Shown here in pieces: positions 1 to 22,126 of a stretch of 64,000 nt of DNA. The notes under the pieces are model-generated. The model did not search any database, was not told where the DNA came from, and worked only from the letters and a program-made list of their open reading frames with translations. Source of the DNA: Seriola aureovittata (lineage: Eukaryota > Chordata > Actinopteri > Carangiformes > Carangidae); contig NC_079366.1 of NCBI RefSeq assembly GCF_021018895.1, positions 26,318,270-26,382,269 of the forward strand. The letters run 5' to 3'. Both the position numbers and the translations under genes were made by a program. Position 1 is the stretch's first letter, and the number at the start of each line of letters is the position of its first letter.

Positions 1-501
1 AGAGAGAGTCACAAAAAGCCTTACGCGTGTTCTGACTGTGCCAAGACATTCAAAAATGAATATTATTTTAGACTGCATAAGCGCATTCACTCTGGAGAGT
101 CACCTTTCCTCTGTTCAGAGTGCGGGAAGAGCTGCATCACAGCAAGTTCGCTAAAAACGCACGAGTTGACACACACTGGAGAGAAGAATTTCCATTGTGA
201 TCAGTGTGGGAGGGCATTTTCACAGTCCTCCCACCTCAGCATGCACCTCCAAACTCACACTGGAGAGCGACCTCATCTCTGCTCTATCTGTGGTAAAAGT
301 TACTCCAAAGCAGGTTGTCTGAAAGTTCACCTGCGAGTTCACACCGGAGAGAAACCGTATACCTGTGAGAAATGTGGCAAGTGCTTTTATTACTCTCAAG
401 GTTATCAAGCGCATTTGAAGATTCACAACAAGAAGCCAAAACCGCCAACAAAACCTCTGGGGAGACCAAAACAGCAGCTGTTAGTGGTAAATAATCAATA
501 A
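1..501 (+). CDS. C2H2 zinc-finger protein, 3' end only (5 fingers)
   Basis: This is the last exon of a gene that begins left of the window; the frame is open from base 1 to the stop at 499-501. It encodes five tandem C2H2 fingers of the form C-x2-C-x12-H-x3-H. Their first cysteines fall near bases 28, 112, 196, 280 and 364. They are joined by TGEK/TGER-type linkers, typical of sequence-specific DNA-binding zinc-finger proteins. After the last finger comes a short basic tail rich in Lys and Pro with a GRPK motif that resembles an AT-hook core. Fingers 1 and 2 are joined by a less standard linker (SGESPF). No KRAB, BTB or SCAN domain is visible because the 5' exons are missing. The exact orthologue cannot be named. 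It probably forms a tandem zinc-finger cluster with the gene at 4958-8870. Confidence 0.9.
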   Translation, partial: RESHKKPYACSDCAKTFKNEYYFRLHKRIHSGESPFLCSECGKSCITASSLKTHELTHTGEKNFHCDQCGRAFSQSSHLSMHLQTHTGERPHLCSICGKSYSKAGCLKVHLRVHTGEKPYTCEKCGKCFYYSQGYQAHLKIHNKKPKPPTKPLGRPKQQLLVVNNQ

Positions 502-703
502 TGTCATCTGGGTAATCTGAATGGACATACAAGGAAATAGTAAATATATTACAGTTTACCCATCTGTTATCATGTGAAGTTAAACATCTTTCAAATAACT
601 GATTTAATTGGTCAAGCAGTATGGTAGGAACCATATGTAATATTACAGTATGTGGTGTACAGTCTGCTCTATTGTTATTTGTATTGGATAACAGTGAAGT
701 AGT

Positions 704-709
704 AATAAA
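704..709 (+). terminator. polyadenylation signal AATAAA for the first zinc-finger gene
   Basis: An AATAAA hexamer lies about 200 bases after the stop codon at 499-501, in an AT-rich 3' UTR, followed by a GT/T-rich stretch. It is the first canonical signal downstream of that stop, so it is the likely 3' end. Confidence 0.55.
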
Positions 710-1770
710 TCACCATATTGTGAGTTATTGTTAGTTTTATTTGTTTTTCTTTGTGTTTTTCTTTGTGATTCACCTAAACCAGGACCAGACTTATACTCTA
801 ATAATTTGACTCCACAGTTTAAAATGTTATACTTTAAGTATATTTTACAGGCAGCATCTAATTACTTAATATACAGTTGTTGTTTTAGTCAGAACTTTTA
901 TTTTTGTATCTTAATACATGAATATAAGATACTCTATGCATTGGATTTTTATTTTTGTATGGTTGTGCAGCAGGATCAGAGTGTTGGTGTTACCTGTTTC
1001 ATTGTTGGGACTCATTTTAGTATCTAAAGCATTTGGTCTGATGGTTCCTGTTGTAGCCAATATGATGTTTTTTATTGCAATGTATTTATATTATGAAGGT
1101 GCTATATTATTGTTGTGTTACCATGACAACTCACAACCTGGGCATAGGAGGGGTCCAGCCAATAGCAGGCAACAGGAAGTTCACTTGAGGGTGTCACTGG
1201 GGCACAGGTGGAGAGGGGTTGGTAATCAGGCAGAAGCCACACAGTTTTTCAACCGTGCGGGCGGTTGTTTGTTTTCAGTTGTTATGAGTTTATTTCGGTT
1301 TATTTTCCTACCGCAAGTTAGTTGTTTAATTTACAATTAACACCCGGCCTTTGTTTATGCTTCATAACACCCTGCTGCATTTTCAAAATAAACGTTTTCA
1401 AATGAACTGAAGACCTCTACTGTCAACTGCTTCACGCGTTGGAAAGGGCTCCACGCCATCCCTCACTGGCAAGTTTTTGTGGTTCCGATTGCCTTTACAG
1501 TTCCCAAACGTTTTCTGCCAGGTCATTCTGTCAACTCAGTTATTGCTGTGAAAAGGTATTTTGTAATTGCCACATTTTTCTCCTGATCATGTGCACCACC
1601 GCCCCTCCTGAGTCATACCCCAGTGTGTTCTGCCCATAGTTTCTGCCCAGTATCATACCAGTCCAACGTGCCTGATAAATCTTCAGAGGGAGGCATCCAG
1701 CATCATGAAAAAAATAAAATATTTTGAACTTTCCTGCTTCTTTTACTGTGCTTGACCCAAGGACTATAGT
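710..1770. other. intergenic, no gene recognised
   Basis: This AT-rich intergenic sequence carries only short chance reading frames without family resemblance. A more GC-rich patch at about 1130-1280 shows no identifiable element. Confidence 0.5.
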
Positions 1771-1774
1771 GGAA

Positions 1775-2235
1775 TGTAACTAAGTACATTTACTCAACTA
1801 CTGTACTTGAGTATTTCCATTTTGTGCTAATGTATACTTTCTACTCAACTACACTTATGTGATATCTTAAGTTAATAGTTAATTTGCATATTCAGATTAT
1901 TAAGTATAGAAATCGAATAATAAATTATGATATTTTATTATAGATTAAACTACCAAGCAGTATATAAAGTAGTTGGAATTAGCTTTACCAGCTGCAACAT
2001 TAAAGAGAGACTTAAACAAATGCATCAGTAACTCCAAAAAAGTATTATTTACTGTTTATTATACTGGGCCATTCTCCATAATGAATACCGTATTTTTACT
2101 TTTGGTACTTTACATATCCATATGCTGATACTGAAATAGGATTTTGTATTTTTACACTGTTATTGCTACTTCTACTTTAACAAAAGTGCAGCTGCTATGG
2201 AGTAAGTTCACGTACAAACATAATAATCAAGTGGT
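1775..2235. repeat. dispersed repeat family A (AAGTACATTTACTCAA type)
   Basis: The segment starts with a motif like GTAACTAAGTACATTTACTC and continues with runs such as ACTTGAGTATTTCCATTTT. I recognise this as a very common non-autonomous repeat of percomorph fish. Related pieces occur in this window at 11362-11610, 21785-21860, 50600-50840 and 59030-59480. It has no coding capacity. The transposon superfamily is not determined here. Confidence 0.7.
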
Positions 2236-2444
2236 TATTCTTTGATTATTGATGAGCATACGTTATAATTTTGTTGAATTATAGTTGACGTTAATACATG
2301 ATATCCTCGTGTATTTGTATATTAAACGAGCGAGTAATGTAGAGTAATTTACGTGAGCATTATTCATTTGATGTCTGTGCCCTGTAGAAAATAAAACTTC
2401 ATTGCTAGACTTTATATTAGCGGGGCTTTTATTGTGGTTTAAAA

Positions 2445-2960
2445 GCCAACCGGAAGTTCCGATGTTACTGTAAGTTGCTAGCAGCTAAAGCTAGAAAGGT
2501 TATCATCAGATCCAAACGATCATTTAACTTAACTCATAAATTGGTTGACATTAATTAGATACGCTGGCTGAGCACGTTGAGACTGAAAATGAGAGAGAAG
2601 TAGAAACACTGCCAAGTCTTTTCAATAAACTTCTATCGAGCGACTTCTTATTACCTGAGGGAAAAATCTATGCTGAGGTTGGTCAAAATGTCTATTGTCT
2701 GTTGTTAGCTAGCTAAGTTAGCGAGTGTTGTACGAGCGAAGGTGAAATTTGAAGCAGAATTATTCATTTCACGTCGGACTCGAGGGTGATTGTATCGGTG
2801 CTGTTGTTCTATATTTGTTGCGGTAGCTTAGGGGAGTTGATCGCTAGCTAATTGCTAAGATAATCAGAGCTGGTGAACGCCATGTCTGTGGCTAGCTGGC
2901 TAATAACACTTTCACTGAGGTGGCCGTTGACCAGAGCACTGGTCACAGCACGCCTGAGAC
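2445..2960 (+). promoter_or_regulatory. possible promoter / 5' UTR region of the two-block zinc-finger gene
   Basis: An ETS-type site, CCGGAAG at 2450-2456, lies about 2.5 kb upstream of the first coding exon at 4958. The flanking sequence is richer in CpG than its surroundings. The first coding exon is preceded by an acceptor-like sequence near 4940, which implies an upstream non-coding exon. Placing that exon here is inference. Confidence 0.3.
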
Positions 2961-3344
2961 TCATTCAGAGGTCATATACTGATGTCTGCTGCGGACTGCG
3001 TGTGCTCCTGATGCAAGTGCTTTTATTAATACACCATGGTTACCAACAGGTTAGCTAGTTAGGCTGCTGACAAACTTAAATTACAAATAATTAGACTTAA
3101 ATGCATGGAGCAAAAATTAGTCCTCTTAGCTAACGCTATTGAGCTAGCAGGACTGCTCAGTGCAGATGGACGGCAAAGGGGTTTCACTCACATTTAAACC
3201 ACCTGAAAGCACATGAAATTATTTTGACAGTACACACCGCAACATAATTTCATAATAATAAATGCTGCCCTTGAGTAGTTGTTAGTTGTGTGTCTAAATT
3301 GGAAAGACAACTCCCTTTTAAGGTGGACTATCCTTCAGCTTTAA

Positions 3345-3600
3345 AGGCCCAGCCAGGTTCAAGCCCCTGTCACAACAAAGCATCCGCCCTGCTGAAGTGT
3401 CCTTGAGCAGGACAATGGATGTGCTCCAGGGTGGAAGCACTGTTGTGTAGCTGACCCCCCCACCCCCCTATTCTGCACAAGGGGACAAGTGACAAGAATA
3501 ACCCCCCCCCCCTCTATAGAGATTTGCAGCTGGAGGCTGAAAATATGAGCAAGAATGAAATAATAATTAAAAAAAGACAGCCTCAATCGCTGAATGAATC
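3345..3600. repeat. tRNA-derived SINE-like fragment with C-rich tracts
   Basis: The segment contains a B-box-like GGTTCAAGCCC near 3356 and a TGTCCTTGAGCAGGACA motif near 3400, which I know from a common fish SINE-type repeat. Runs of C follow at 3457-3471 and 3501-3514. A related fragment lies at 40400-40550. Confidence 0.5.
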
Positions 3601-4364
3601 CTTGGGATTATTTTCCTGACTGGTCCCAAACACACGAGATAAATCACACTACAGCTGCAAATAACAATTATCATTATGGCTTAATCTGAGGTTTATTTTC
3701 TTGATTGATAGTGATAATACTACTATAATTTACCAAAGCCCAAAATGATGGATTGAAATTGCTAGTTTTATGACCAAAATAATTCTGATTAGATTCTAAT
3801 CCTAATTACTAGAACCTTAAAAATGATATCTGGGAGATACGGACAAATAAAGGAGAGTGAAATTGTTGTCTCTCTCTGTCAGATCAAGGCAGGTTTGTTT
3901 AATGCTTGATTTATTTGAAATAGTTTATTAAAATACAAAGTCTGTATATAACAGTCCATCTATAAAAGGACTATGATTGACATACTTATCATATAACACA
4001 CTGTATGTTTGTAAATATTGCAAATAACAGTTGTCTCCTGACTTACTTAGTTCTTGTGGAAGTGTGATTGGTTCCATTATATTAAAGTCTTTTAATTAAT
4101 GTCCCTTCTTTGCTGTTTTTAATGAGCCTTTCTGACAATCCTCTCAGGAGCTATGAAACAATATAAGAATATTAAAACTGAAACGAGTGTGAACATCCTG
4201 ATTGAATCATTTGGTTTGATTAAAATCTTTGTAAATCTACGAGCCAGACCACTGTTGTTCAGACCACAGACCTTTTAGCACAAAATTGTAGTACTGGTAA
4301 AAGCAGTTAAATGAATTTTGTACATCCTAGTAGTGTAGTACTAAAACAGTTATTATTTCTTGCT

Positions 4365-4680
4365 GCATAGGGCTAAACGATATGCAAAAAAATCATATTG
4401 GGATTATTTTGGCAGAGATTGCCTTTGTGGTATGAGTCAAGATTTTAGTGGGAATTATAAAATGTCATATTCACCAAAAAAAAAAAAAAAAAAAAGATGA
4501 TATGATTTTTGCAGGGGTCTGTACCAAACAAGCATGTCCCCTTACATCTGCATAATATGATTTGTAAGCTGGGGCAAATCTGTAGCACCACAATGCTTTA
4601 TTTATAGTGGCATGTTGTGACACATTTTACCTTCATCAAAAAAAATTGCAGCTCCTGCAATTTGGATATTAAACTTGGTC
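4365..4680. repeat. dispersed repeat family B (ACGATATGCAAA type), copy 1
   Basis: This segment matches 52100-52310 in order and orientation. Shared blocks include CTAAACGATATGCAAA versus CTGCACGATATGCAAA, then GGCAGA-GATTGC, then GTGACACATTTTACCTT, then CAGCTCCTGC. It contains an A-run at about 4479-4495. It is a common fish interspersed repeat with no coding capacity. Confidence 0.65.
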
Positions 4681-4957
4681 ATATTGTGTTTCTGATAATA
4701 ATATTTCGAAGAAGTGTTCAGCCGTAACTTCATAAATGCAAAACAGGACAACCGGCCAATGTGAGATTAGTGTTAGCACTATAATGTACTAATGGTCCAA
4801 GTCCACAACAGCAGTGGATGCCCACTCGTCTGCCACAGCTGGGAAGCTTTTGGCCATGTGTTCTCATATATATTCAGTCACTTGCTATGAATTTCTTATT
4901 GAATGTCTGTTTACTGACTCATGGTTGTTTACCTCTACAAGGTTGTATATTTGAGAG

Positions 4958-7900
4958 ATGGGGTCTGAAAACCCAGACGACTTTGGACCAGCTGTGCTCC
5001 TCGCTGAGGAAGAGCAGCAAGAAATAGGAGGTCTGATCAACTCTGATGGGGAGGAAGTTGATTTCTCGGATCTCGGTGAGTAAATAAAAAATTGCAACAG
5101 CACAAGTGTACAATTCACTGAGCGAAAGGGAAAATAGAGTCCCCTGTTCATTGTAATGGAGTCCAATACAACAGTCGTGTAATGAATTCTAACATAGTGC
5201 AAATTCATATTTTTGAGTTGTAGACTTTGTATGTTTTTGTAGTTTGTGGTCGCATTTCTGTGTATGGAAATGACATGAACAACATACAGTATAAGAAATA
5301 CCTTTCAATATAACCTTCTATGATACGCTACAATAAAATACAGATCTAAGAATGCTACCAGTACTTTCACAGGTACTTTGGTGGACCCACCCACAAGAGG
5401 TTAAATACCTGGGTCCTACTCCACTTTCTTGGTCAGACTAGTGCGGACTAGAGAGACCAATACATAAGAACTGATGAAGCCGCTTGGATAAGAGGCGAAA
5501 CGTCTTCCACAGACAAATACAAGTCCAGTTGCCTTCGATTTAATTTGAGAAAGAGATCTAAGAATGGTTGAATTGAGGGCGACTGGACTTGCTCGTAGAT
5601 ACGTGACGATGTTTCAGTTCAGACTGATTGACTGGTGTGGAGACCCAGGTCCTGTGGGCTTGTTATTAAGGCTCCTTATTAATGTCACTTGTCCCTTGGC
5701 TGTTATGTAAGTCATGGATGAACCAATATGTGCAGTTACAAGATGCACTACTACTTGCCAAACATTTGACACCCATGATTGAATATTTTCAGGAGCTATT
5801 CTTCATAGTAAGTGATGGTAGACTAAAGGCAAGTGTGCTTTAAACACAAAGTTCACATGCTGTAAACAAGACAATCTACTGTGTGCTGCCTGTTTAGTGT
5901 AGTATTAATCATATGAAACTACAGAGTCAGCAATAAACATCCAGAACCATCTCCAGGCATTCCCAGCTAAGCCAGCTGACAATCCTGTATCAGATTACAC
6001 TGTGAGTGTGTGGCAGTACTTGAATGCACCATGTCTCACCACATATTGAATTAATTATTAAGACTAGAGATAACAGCGGTCCTACTTTTTTTCTCTCTTG
6101 ATACAAGCTCAGTTACCTAAATATCGTATTGGCCAATACCATGTCTCAATATGAGTGCTCTTTTTCTTTTTTCCAATTTAAAATCTGTGTACCTGTATAT
6201 TTGTATATCCATGAGAACTTTGATTGTGTTATGGCAGAAAAGCATTTTTGCACTGACTCATATGTGACTCTGTTACACGGCTGTGGTAAGGAATTTGTTT
6301 TAAAAAGGTTTCTTCTCTTCGTTTTCATCAATAAAATGTTGTCTTTGTCTTTGTGTTCACACAGGAGAGAGCGCCGTCCACGGTATCGGAATAGCAGAGC
6401 CTCCCTCAAAGACGTTTGACCAGACTGAGAATGAAAAGCCACCGTCTCTTCACAGCTGCTCAGTGTGTGGCAAAGACTTCCCTTACGCCTCTAAGCTCCA
6501 GCGCCACCTACGCACTCACTCAGGAGAGAGGCCTTTCCCCTGCTCCATGTGTGAGAAGAGATTTCCAGAGAAGGGGCTTCTCATGATCCATGAAAGGGTC
6601 CACACTGGGGAGAAGCCTTTCCCATGCACTTTCTGTGAGAAACGATTTGCCAGTCAGGGGGAGCTCAGGCTTCACCGGCGGACACACACCGGCGAGAGGC
6701 CGTACCACTGCTCCATCTGCCTGAAGAGCTTTTCACGTCACTGGCACCTGAAAACACACTTAGAGGCCATGCACTCGGAGGTTGTTGCCGGCTTTACGAG
6801 GAAGAAGTTTCCGTGTTCGGACTGTGAAAAGAGCTGTAACTCGGCAGCCGAACTGAGAGATCATCAGAGGACTCACACTGGAGAGAGGCCCTACCAGTGC
6901 TCTTTCTGTGACAAACGGTTTGCCTTGTCGGGTACTCTAGTGAGACACGAGCGTCTCCATACCGGCATTACCCCCTACCACTGCTCTGACTGTGGGAAGA
7001 CATTTGCACAGCAGTGGACGCTTACGACGCACATGCGAACTCACACGGGGGAAAAACCGTACAGCTGCACGCAGTGTGATAAGTCTTTCGTAGCTCCCGG
7101 AGAGCTTCGGAGACACACAAGGATTCACACTGGGGAAAAGCCGTACACCTGCGCGGACTGTGGGAGGCACTTCTCACTGGCAGGAACTCTCAGAAACCAC
7201 AAACGGTCGTGTACGCAGAACAAAAATGGATCAGTTACAGGTCTCATCTCAGGCCCAGTTCAAGCTCCAGATGGTGAATCATCCCAACAAGACCTGACCA
7301 ACAACATCAGCTCTGAGGTAGTGACAATACACAGCAATCTCAAAGTGGAATCTGTGTTGCTTTTCGTGGAAGTTTCATTGAGATTAATAATTTTATTTTC
7401 TTCTGCATTTATACATGTAGTTCTTCAAACCTCACAACAGTTGTTGCCTCCATTTGCTCTGATGAAACTTTTTTTTTTATAGGTGTCTGGCAGACAGAGT
7501 TTTCCCAGTTCGGTCGAGCCCCGTTCTTCAGAGGGTCTTAACTGTGACAAAGCAGCTCAGTGTGAAAATAACCAGAGACAGTCAGAAGACCGGCAGGAGG
7601 ACACCACCTCCAGTCCACAAATGAATGTAATAGTGAAAGAGGAGGAAGAAGAGGAACCTTTGTGTGGTACATAACCATAATAAGATTCCAAATTTCCTTC
7701 TTTTATATAAATATATATATATGTGTGTGTGTGTGTCCTTTGATGATGATTTAACTGTGACGAGTGGTTTTCCCCACTAGAAGAAGCTCTTGACCAGGCG
7801 TCCAGGGGTGAGGATTGCACCATGTCAGAGGAAAGTGAAGAGCTGCAGCAGGAAAGCAACACAGAAATTAGGATTACAGTGAAGGAGGAAGAAGAGGAAC

Positions 7901-8870
7901 CTGTCAACAGTAAGTAAATCAGTTGACAGCAGTGCAGATGTCACTCAACACATTAAAGATAATGATAATCCCACAAAGTCCTGATAATTGAGGCCCATGC
8001 TTCTGAAAGAATACTGAATTGTACCCATAAAGAGGAATTTTGAACAGCTGTGTAAAATAAACAATGTTGCTGTGAACAGTTAAGTTAAGTGAAAATGTTC
8101 ATATTAGTTGTTTATTTTGTTCAGTGTTGCTAAATAGCATGTTTCAACCCTCCCCATTTTTGTTTCCAGTGACTGTAGAGGATCCTGATTGTGTTGCTGA
8201 CAGTGAAAAAGACAGTCCTCCATTATCGCCAGTGCAGGAAGAGTTAAACAACAATCTCACAAAGAGCTCTTACTGCTGTGGGCTCTGTGGAAGAGACTGT
8301 CACAAGATGTCTGCGCTGCAAATCCACATGCGAATTCACTCGGGAGAGAAACCTTATCAATGCAGTCTGTGTGGGAAGCAGTTCACCCAGAAAGGTCAAC
8401 TCAAAGGTCACCAGAAAGTCCACACAGGAGAGAAACCGTTCTCCTGCCCGGACTGCGGGAAGAGCTTTGCCCACTCGGGGGCCATGAACAGACACCGGCT
8501 CACTCACACAGGAGAGAGGCCCTACCACTGCTCCGTGTGTGACAGGAGCTTCAACCAGTCCGGACGCTTGAGGGAACATGAGAAAATTCACTTTGGGGAG
8601 AAGTTTGACTGTCCAGAGTGTGAAAAGAGTTTCACACGAGCTTCAAGCCTCAAGAACCATTTCAGGCTTCACACAGGAGAGAGGCCGTATGGCTGCGACA
8701 TCTGCGGGAGAGGATTCAGCCGCTCGCAAAGCCTGAGGCTCCACAAACGAAAACATGAGCTGATACAGACTGAGGAGGAGTCTGCCTTCAATGTGAAGAA
8801 TGATGAATTCTCACAGAGTGACGATAACTCTCCAATTAATATGTGTATAACAGACAAAAACATCTTATAA
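4958..8870 (+). CDS. C2H2 zinc-finger protein with two finger blocks (9 + 6)
   Basis: The model has five exons: 4958-5075, 6365-7317, 7483-7666, 7781-7909 and 8170-8870. All junctions are GT-AG and in phase, giving 694 residues. Exon 1 encodes an acidic N-terminus. Exon 2 carries nine C2H2 fingers (about residues 71-322) with TGEK/TGER linkers. Finger 4 has one extra residue between its histidines and a long atypical linker after it. Finger 9 ends His-x3-Cys. Exons 3 and 4 are acidic and repeat a VKEEEEE-P module. Exon 5 carries six more fingers (about 498-657) and an acidic, Ser-rich tail. No KRAB, BTB or SCAN domain is visible. The family suggests a nuclear DNA-binding regulator; its targets are unknown. 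The start ATG lies 17 bases after an acceptor-like site, so an upstream non-coding exon is likely. It could instead be two tandem genes read here as one. Confidence 0.75.
5468..5615. mobile_element. retroelement fragment with hammerhead-like core (Penelope-type, tentative)
   Basis: In the first intron of the two-block zinc-finger gene lies a block I recognise as a widespread fish repeat. CTGATGA (5471-5477) is followed by an imperfect hairpin (5479-5496), then GAAAC and GTC (5497-5504). Further on, a 14-base segment at 5520-5533 recurs inverted at 5578-5591 with one mismatch. The arrangement resembles hammerhead motifs described in Penelope-like retroelements; that assignment is from memory. 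No reverse transcriptase or GIY-YIG reading frame is present. Confidence 0.4.
7711..7736. repeat. (AT)n(GT)n microsatellite in a zinc-finger gene intron
   Basis: A compound AT then GT dinucleotide run lies in the intron between the two acidic linker exons. Confidence 0.9.
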
Positions 8871-9711
8871 TGTATTTATATAAACCACACAGGTATGTGC
8901 CAGTAGTGCTATAACAGTACAAGATTTTAGGCAGTAGAACGTGAACTGAAAGAGACGTAAGTGACTACCTCTGTGAATAGATCGTTATTAAACCTTTATG
9001 TGGTGGTTCACCCAAAAAGTATTAAAACTAAAATATTTATCTCCCGGAAAGGTGCAAATTAACACACAATCACACAAACCAGTTGATGTTCAGTGACTTT
9101 CAACACAGTTTCAAACAAAATGACAAAACAAATATTTGCTACAAACGCAACTTTTGTAAAATCTTGGAAACTGTTGAGACGATAAATTTTAGAGGTCATA
9201 TTTGCTCGTTTATCACTATGTTAGTTTCATTGGAAAATCATAGTATTTAAGGTAGTGCAAATGAGTCATTTAAGGTTTGTGATTTCACTGTGTCCATGCA
9301 GTATTTTCCATTCCAACTAATTGTGTATGTGGAAATTGGATTGAAGAGTAATTATGTTTTTGTATCAGATGTTACGGTGGTCAATGAGCAGTCCAGGAAT
9401 CAGGTGAAACTGGAATTCATTCTTTGGGAAATGTACCCAGTAACAAAACCATGGGAACATGAGGTTACATCAGGTGTTTGCCAAAACCATTTTGCCTTAG
9501 TGGTGATAAATTTTTATCTCTGTTTTGTACAGTAGTTATTCAAAAACCAAATCATGATTCAGGTTCACCTGGTTTAAACAGCTCTTTAAGGCCAAGAAAC
9601 CATTGTGAATTAAAGGCTACGATACAAAAGGCAAACATTTGAAGCCATGTAGATGGTAAATTTTGCCTAGTGCTGCCTCTGTCTAATTGTATGGGACATG
9701 TTATACTGAAC

Positions 9712-9717
9712 AATAAA
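9712..9717 (+). terminator. polyadenylation signal AATAAA, probable 3' end of the two-block zinc-finger gene
   Basis: AATAAA lies about 840 bases after the stop at 8868-8870 and is followed by T/GT-rich sequence. An ATTAAA near 8988 is a weaker alternative. The 8871-9700 stretch is AT-rich and shows no coding signal, consistent with a 3' UTR. Confidence 0.45.
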
Positions 9718-10550
9718 AGTAAAAGTACTAAAGTTTGCCTGAGGAGTTATATCTGCTGGAGTTAATGTACGAGAGGTACAAATACAATGTGCAAAAAGTC
9801 ATATTTAAATAATTAAAAAATATTTTTGTGGTTTACACTATTAAGAGGCATCAATGGTTGACTCTTAAACAAAAACATATATATATATATACATATAAAA
9901 TATATAAAAATATACATATACATATTTTATATTTTGGAACAAACAAATGATTCTTGGTATGTGGAAAAGGAAAACCAATGTATATTGTAGTTAAAAGCAA
10001 AGGTAGATGTGTGTCATATACCATACATAAAACAGCATGTGCCAGGAATATATTAATATACTGTATATTTTTTATTTTATACAAGCACTTTAAACCAATA
10101 TTGAAGAAACATCTATTTAAATTCTTGAACCACAGGGTATCTTTAATGTGTTTTAAAGTAGGATTAAAGTCGGTCAGGTGAGAAACATTTCAAAATCGAC
10201 AACTATATGTTCTCAGACAAAAACTATTATAATTCAAAGCACATTTACAGATGGTAAGCATTATCTTATTAAGAACACCTTTATTGTTAAATCCTGCACC
10301 TCTCGTTGACCCTGCATTGGCGCAGCAGACAGGTCCAGGTTGGCTGTGTAATTCACAGGTTTTAAAAAAAACCCAGAGCTGGTCCTGAAGGCAGCACCAT
10401 TACAAAAAAACATACTCCTCACTTTTTTAGTCAAAAAAATGTAACCAACCATGAATTAATCATTCTTATATACTTTACCGTCGTTGACATTATCACATAA
10501 GATCTCGACAATGACATCTTGAGTTTAGTTTACAGATCGTGAATCTGACA
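9718..10550. other. intergenic, AT-rich, no gene recognised
   Basis: The segment holds a TA-rich tract at about 9872-9930 that can fold on itself. It has only short chance reading frames. It separates the zinc-finger gene from the glucosidase promoter. Confidence 0.5.
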
Positions 10551-10729
10551 TCTTCAAACGGAAGTTTTAGAAATTACGAGGCTCTTCGAACGTGACATGG
10601 AGATAAACAGACCCACACCGTCCAGACAGTTAAGGTTATCAACGTTACGAATTACTTCGCCAACGTAGCATTCATTTAAAATTATTAATTACTATATTTT
10701 TGTGCGTGTAAAGTTCAAAGCTCATACAG
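10551..10729 (+). promoter_or_regulatory. gaa: probable promoter and non-coding first exon of gaa
   Basis: A strong donor (CAG then GTGAGT) follows base 10729 and pairs well with the acceptor at 11797-11798 (TTCAG), which precedes the coding exon. An ETS-like ACGGAAGT lies at 10558-10565. The TFEB-like half site AACGTGAC at 10589-10596 is only half of the CLEAR motif of lysosomal genes. The transcription start is not fixed by the sequence. Confidence 0.5.
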
Positions 10730-11361
10730 GTGAGTAATGTTGATGTAAACGCCCGTGTCAGCTATGGGTGGCTAACATTAGCTCACATTAACGGTGCTGC
10801 TAACTGTAGCTAACGCTAATAAACGTTATTTTGCAACAGTAACGTACAGAAAGCTACTCCGTCGGTCCCGGCCGACTAGTCTTTGTTTTCTCATGACCAA
10901 CATTCCCCAGGTGTAGTCATCCAGTCTGTTGATTAACTCCAGTAACTAAGCCGTCCAATGTTTCCTAGGTGAACTTTGACATTTACATGATTTTCTACGC
11001 AGGGGCTAGCTGAAGTTAGCCACAACATCATGTCCTGTGGCCAAAATGTGCAGAAACTTCATGTCAGCGTTCATAACACCTCAACCTAAGATGGTAAAAA
11101 CCTGACATGTAGCTAGAGAGTTGTGTTTGAAATATACCGTCACCCAGTCAAGATCACGTTAATTTCACCGTAATTAATAAGATCTAAATAAGACCTAAAC
11201 TTACTGCAGCATGATCTCAATATTCAGCTGTTATTTAAGATATTTAATTGACAAATAGCTGTGCAATTGCACATCTATCTTTTTTTCTATGTGTTCTATG
11301 TGTTTCTATGTCTTTCGTCCCCATAATGTGCCCTTAATTGTTTCGTGTTGTGTGTGTTAAC

Positions 11362-11610
11362 TAGTGGTGGAATGTAATGTATTATTATAATAATGTATAA
11401 TACAATGCATCATTAATAATAAAGGTCTATAAAATAAATATTTTCACATAATGACTTCTTTTACTTTCGATACTTTTAGTACATTTTTCTGATTATACTT
11501 TTGTATTGTTACTTCAGTAACATTTTGAATGCAGGATTGTAACTTGCAATGGAGTATTTCTGCTTTAACTTAACTAAAGGATCTGAATACTTCTTCCATC
11601 ACTGCTCTTG
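11362..11610. repeat. dispersed repeat family A, partial copy in gaa 5' UTR intron
   Basis: Blocks such as AACTAGTGGTGGAATGTAA at the start and AAAGGATCTGAATACTTC at the end match one edge of family A. The copy lies inside the first, non-coding intron of gaa. Confidence 0.65.
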
Positions 11611-11829
11611 ACTCAGATCCTCTGCTTTCTGTTATGTTTCACCAATTAAATCAACTATCAGATCAGAGAAACTGATCACTACACCTTGTCTTGTGCAGAC
11701 ACTTCTCCCATCAACTCCGAACAGCCGGAACTTACATTTGTCACTGTACTGACCTTTGTCCCACTGTCTCTGTTTCTCTCTCTCTTACATGTGTTCAGTC
11801 TCTTACTTTGACAAGCACACACTGTCAGG

Positions 11830-22126
<10,297 letters not shown>

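Noticed and set aside
918..1340. 140-codon frame downstream of the first zinc-finger gene
   Set aside because: Codon use and composition look random, there is no domain, and it lies in AT-rich 3' flank.
2562..2676. Open segment reading like LAEHVETENEREVE followed by LPSLFNKLL, near the possible zinc-finger promoter
   Set aside because: No start codon in frame, weak acceptor, no family recognised; more likely 5' UTR or chance.
6937..7170. Antisense frames opposite the zinc-finger arrays (also 8244-8591 and 6520-6708)
   Set aside because: Periodic finger codons keep the antisense strand open; these are shadows of the + strand fingers.
10589..10596. CLEAR (TFEB) site in the gaa promoter
   Set aside because: Only half of the palindromic motif is present, too weak to call.
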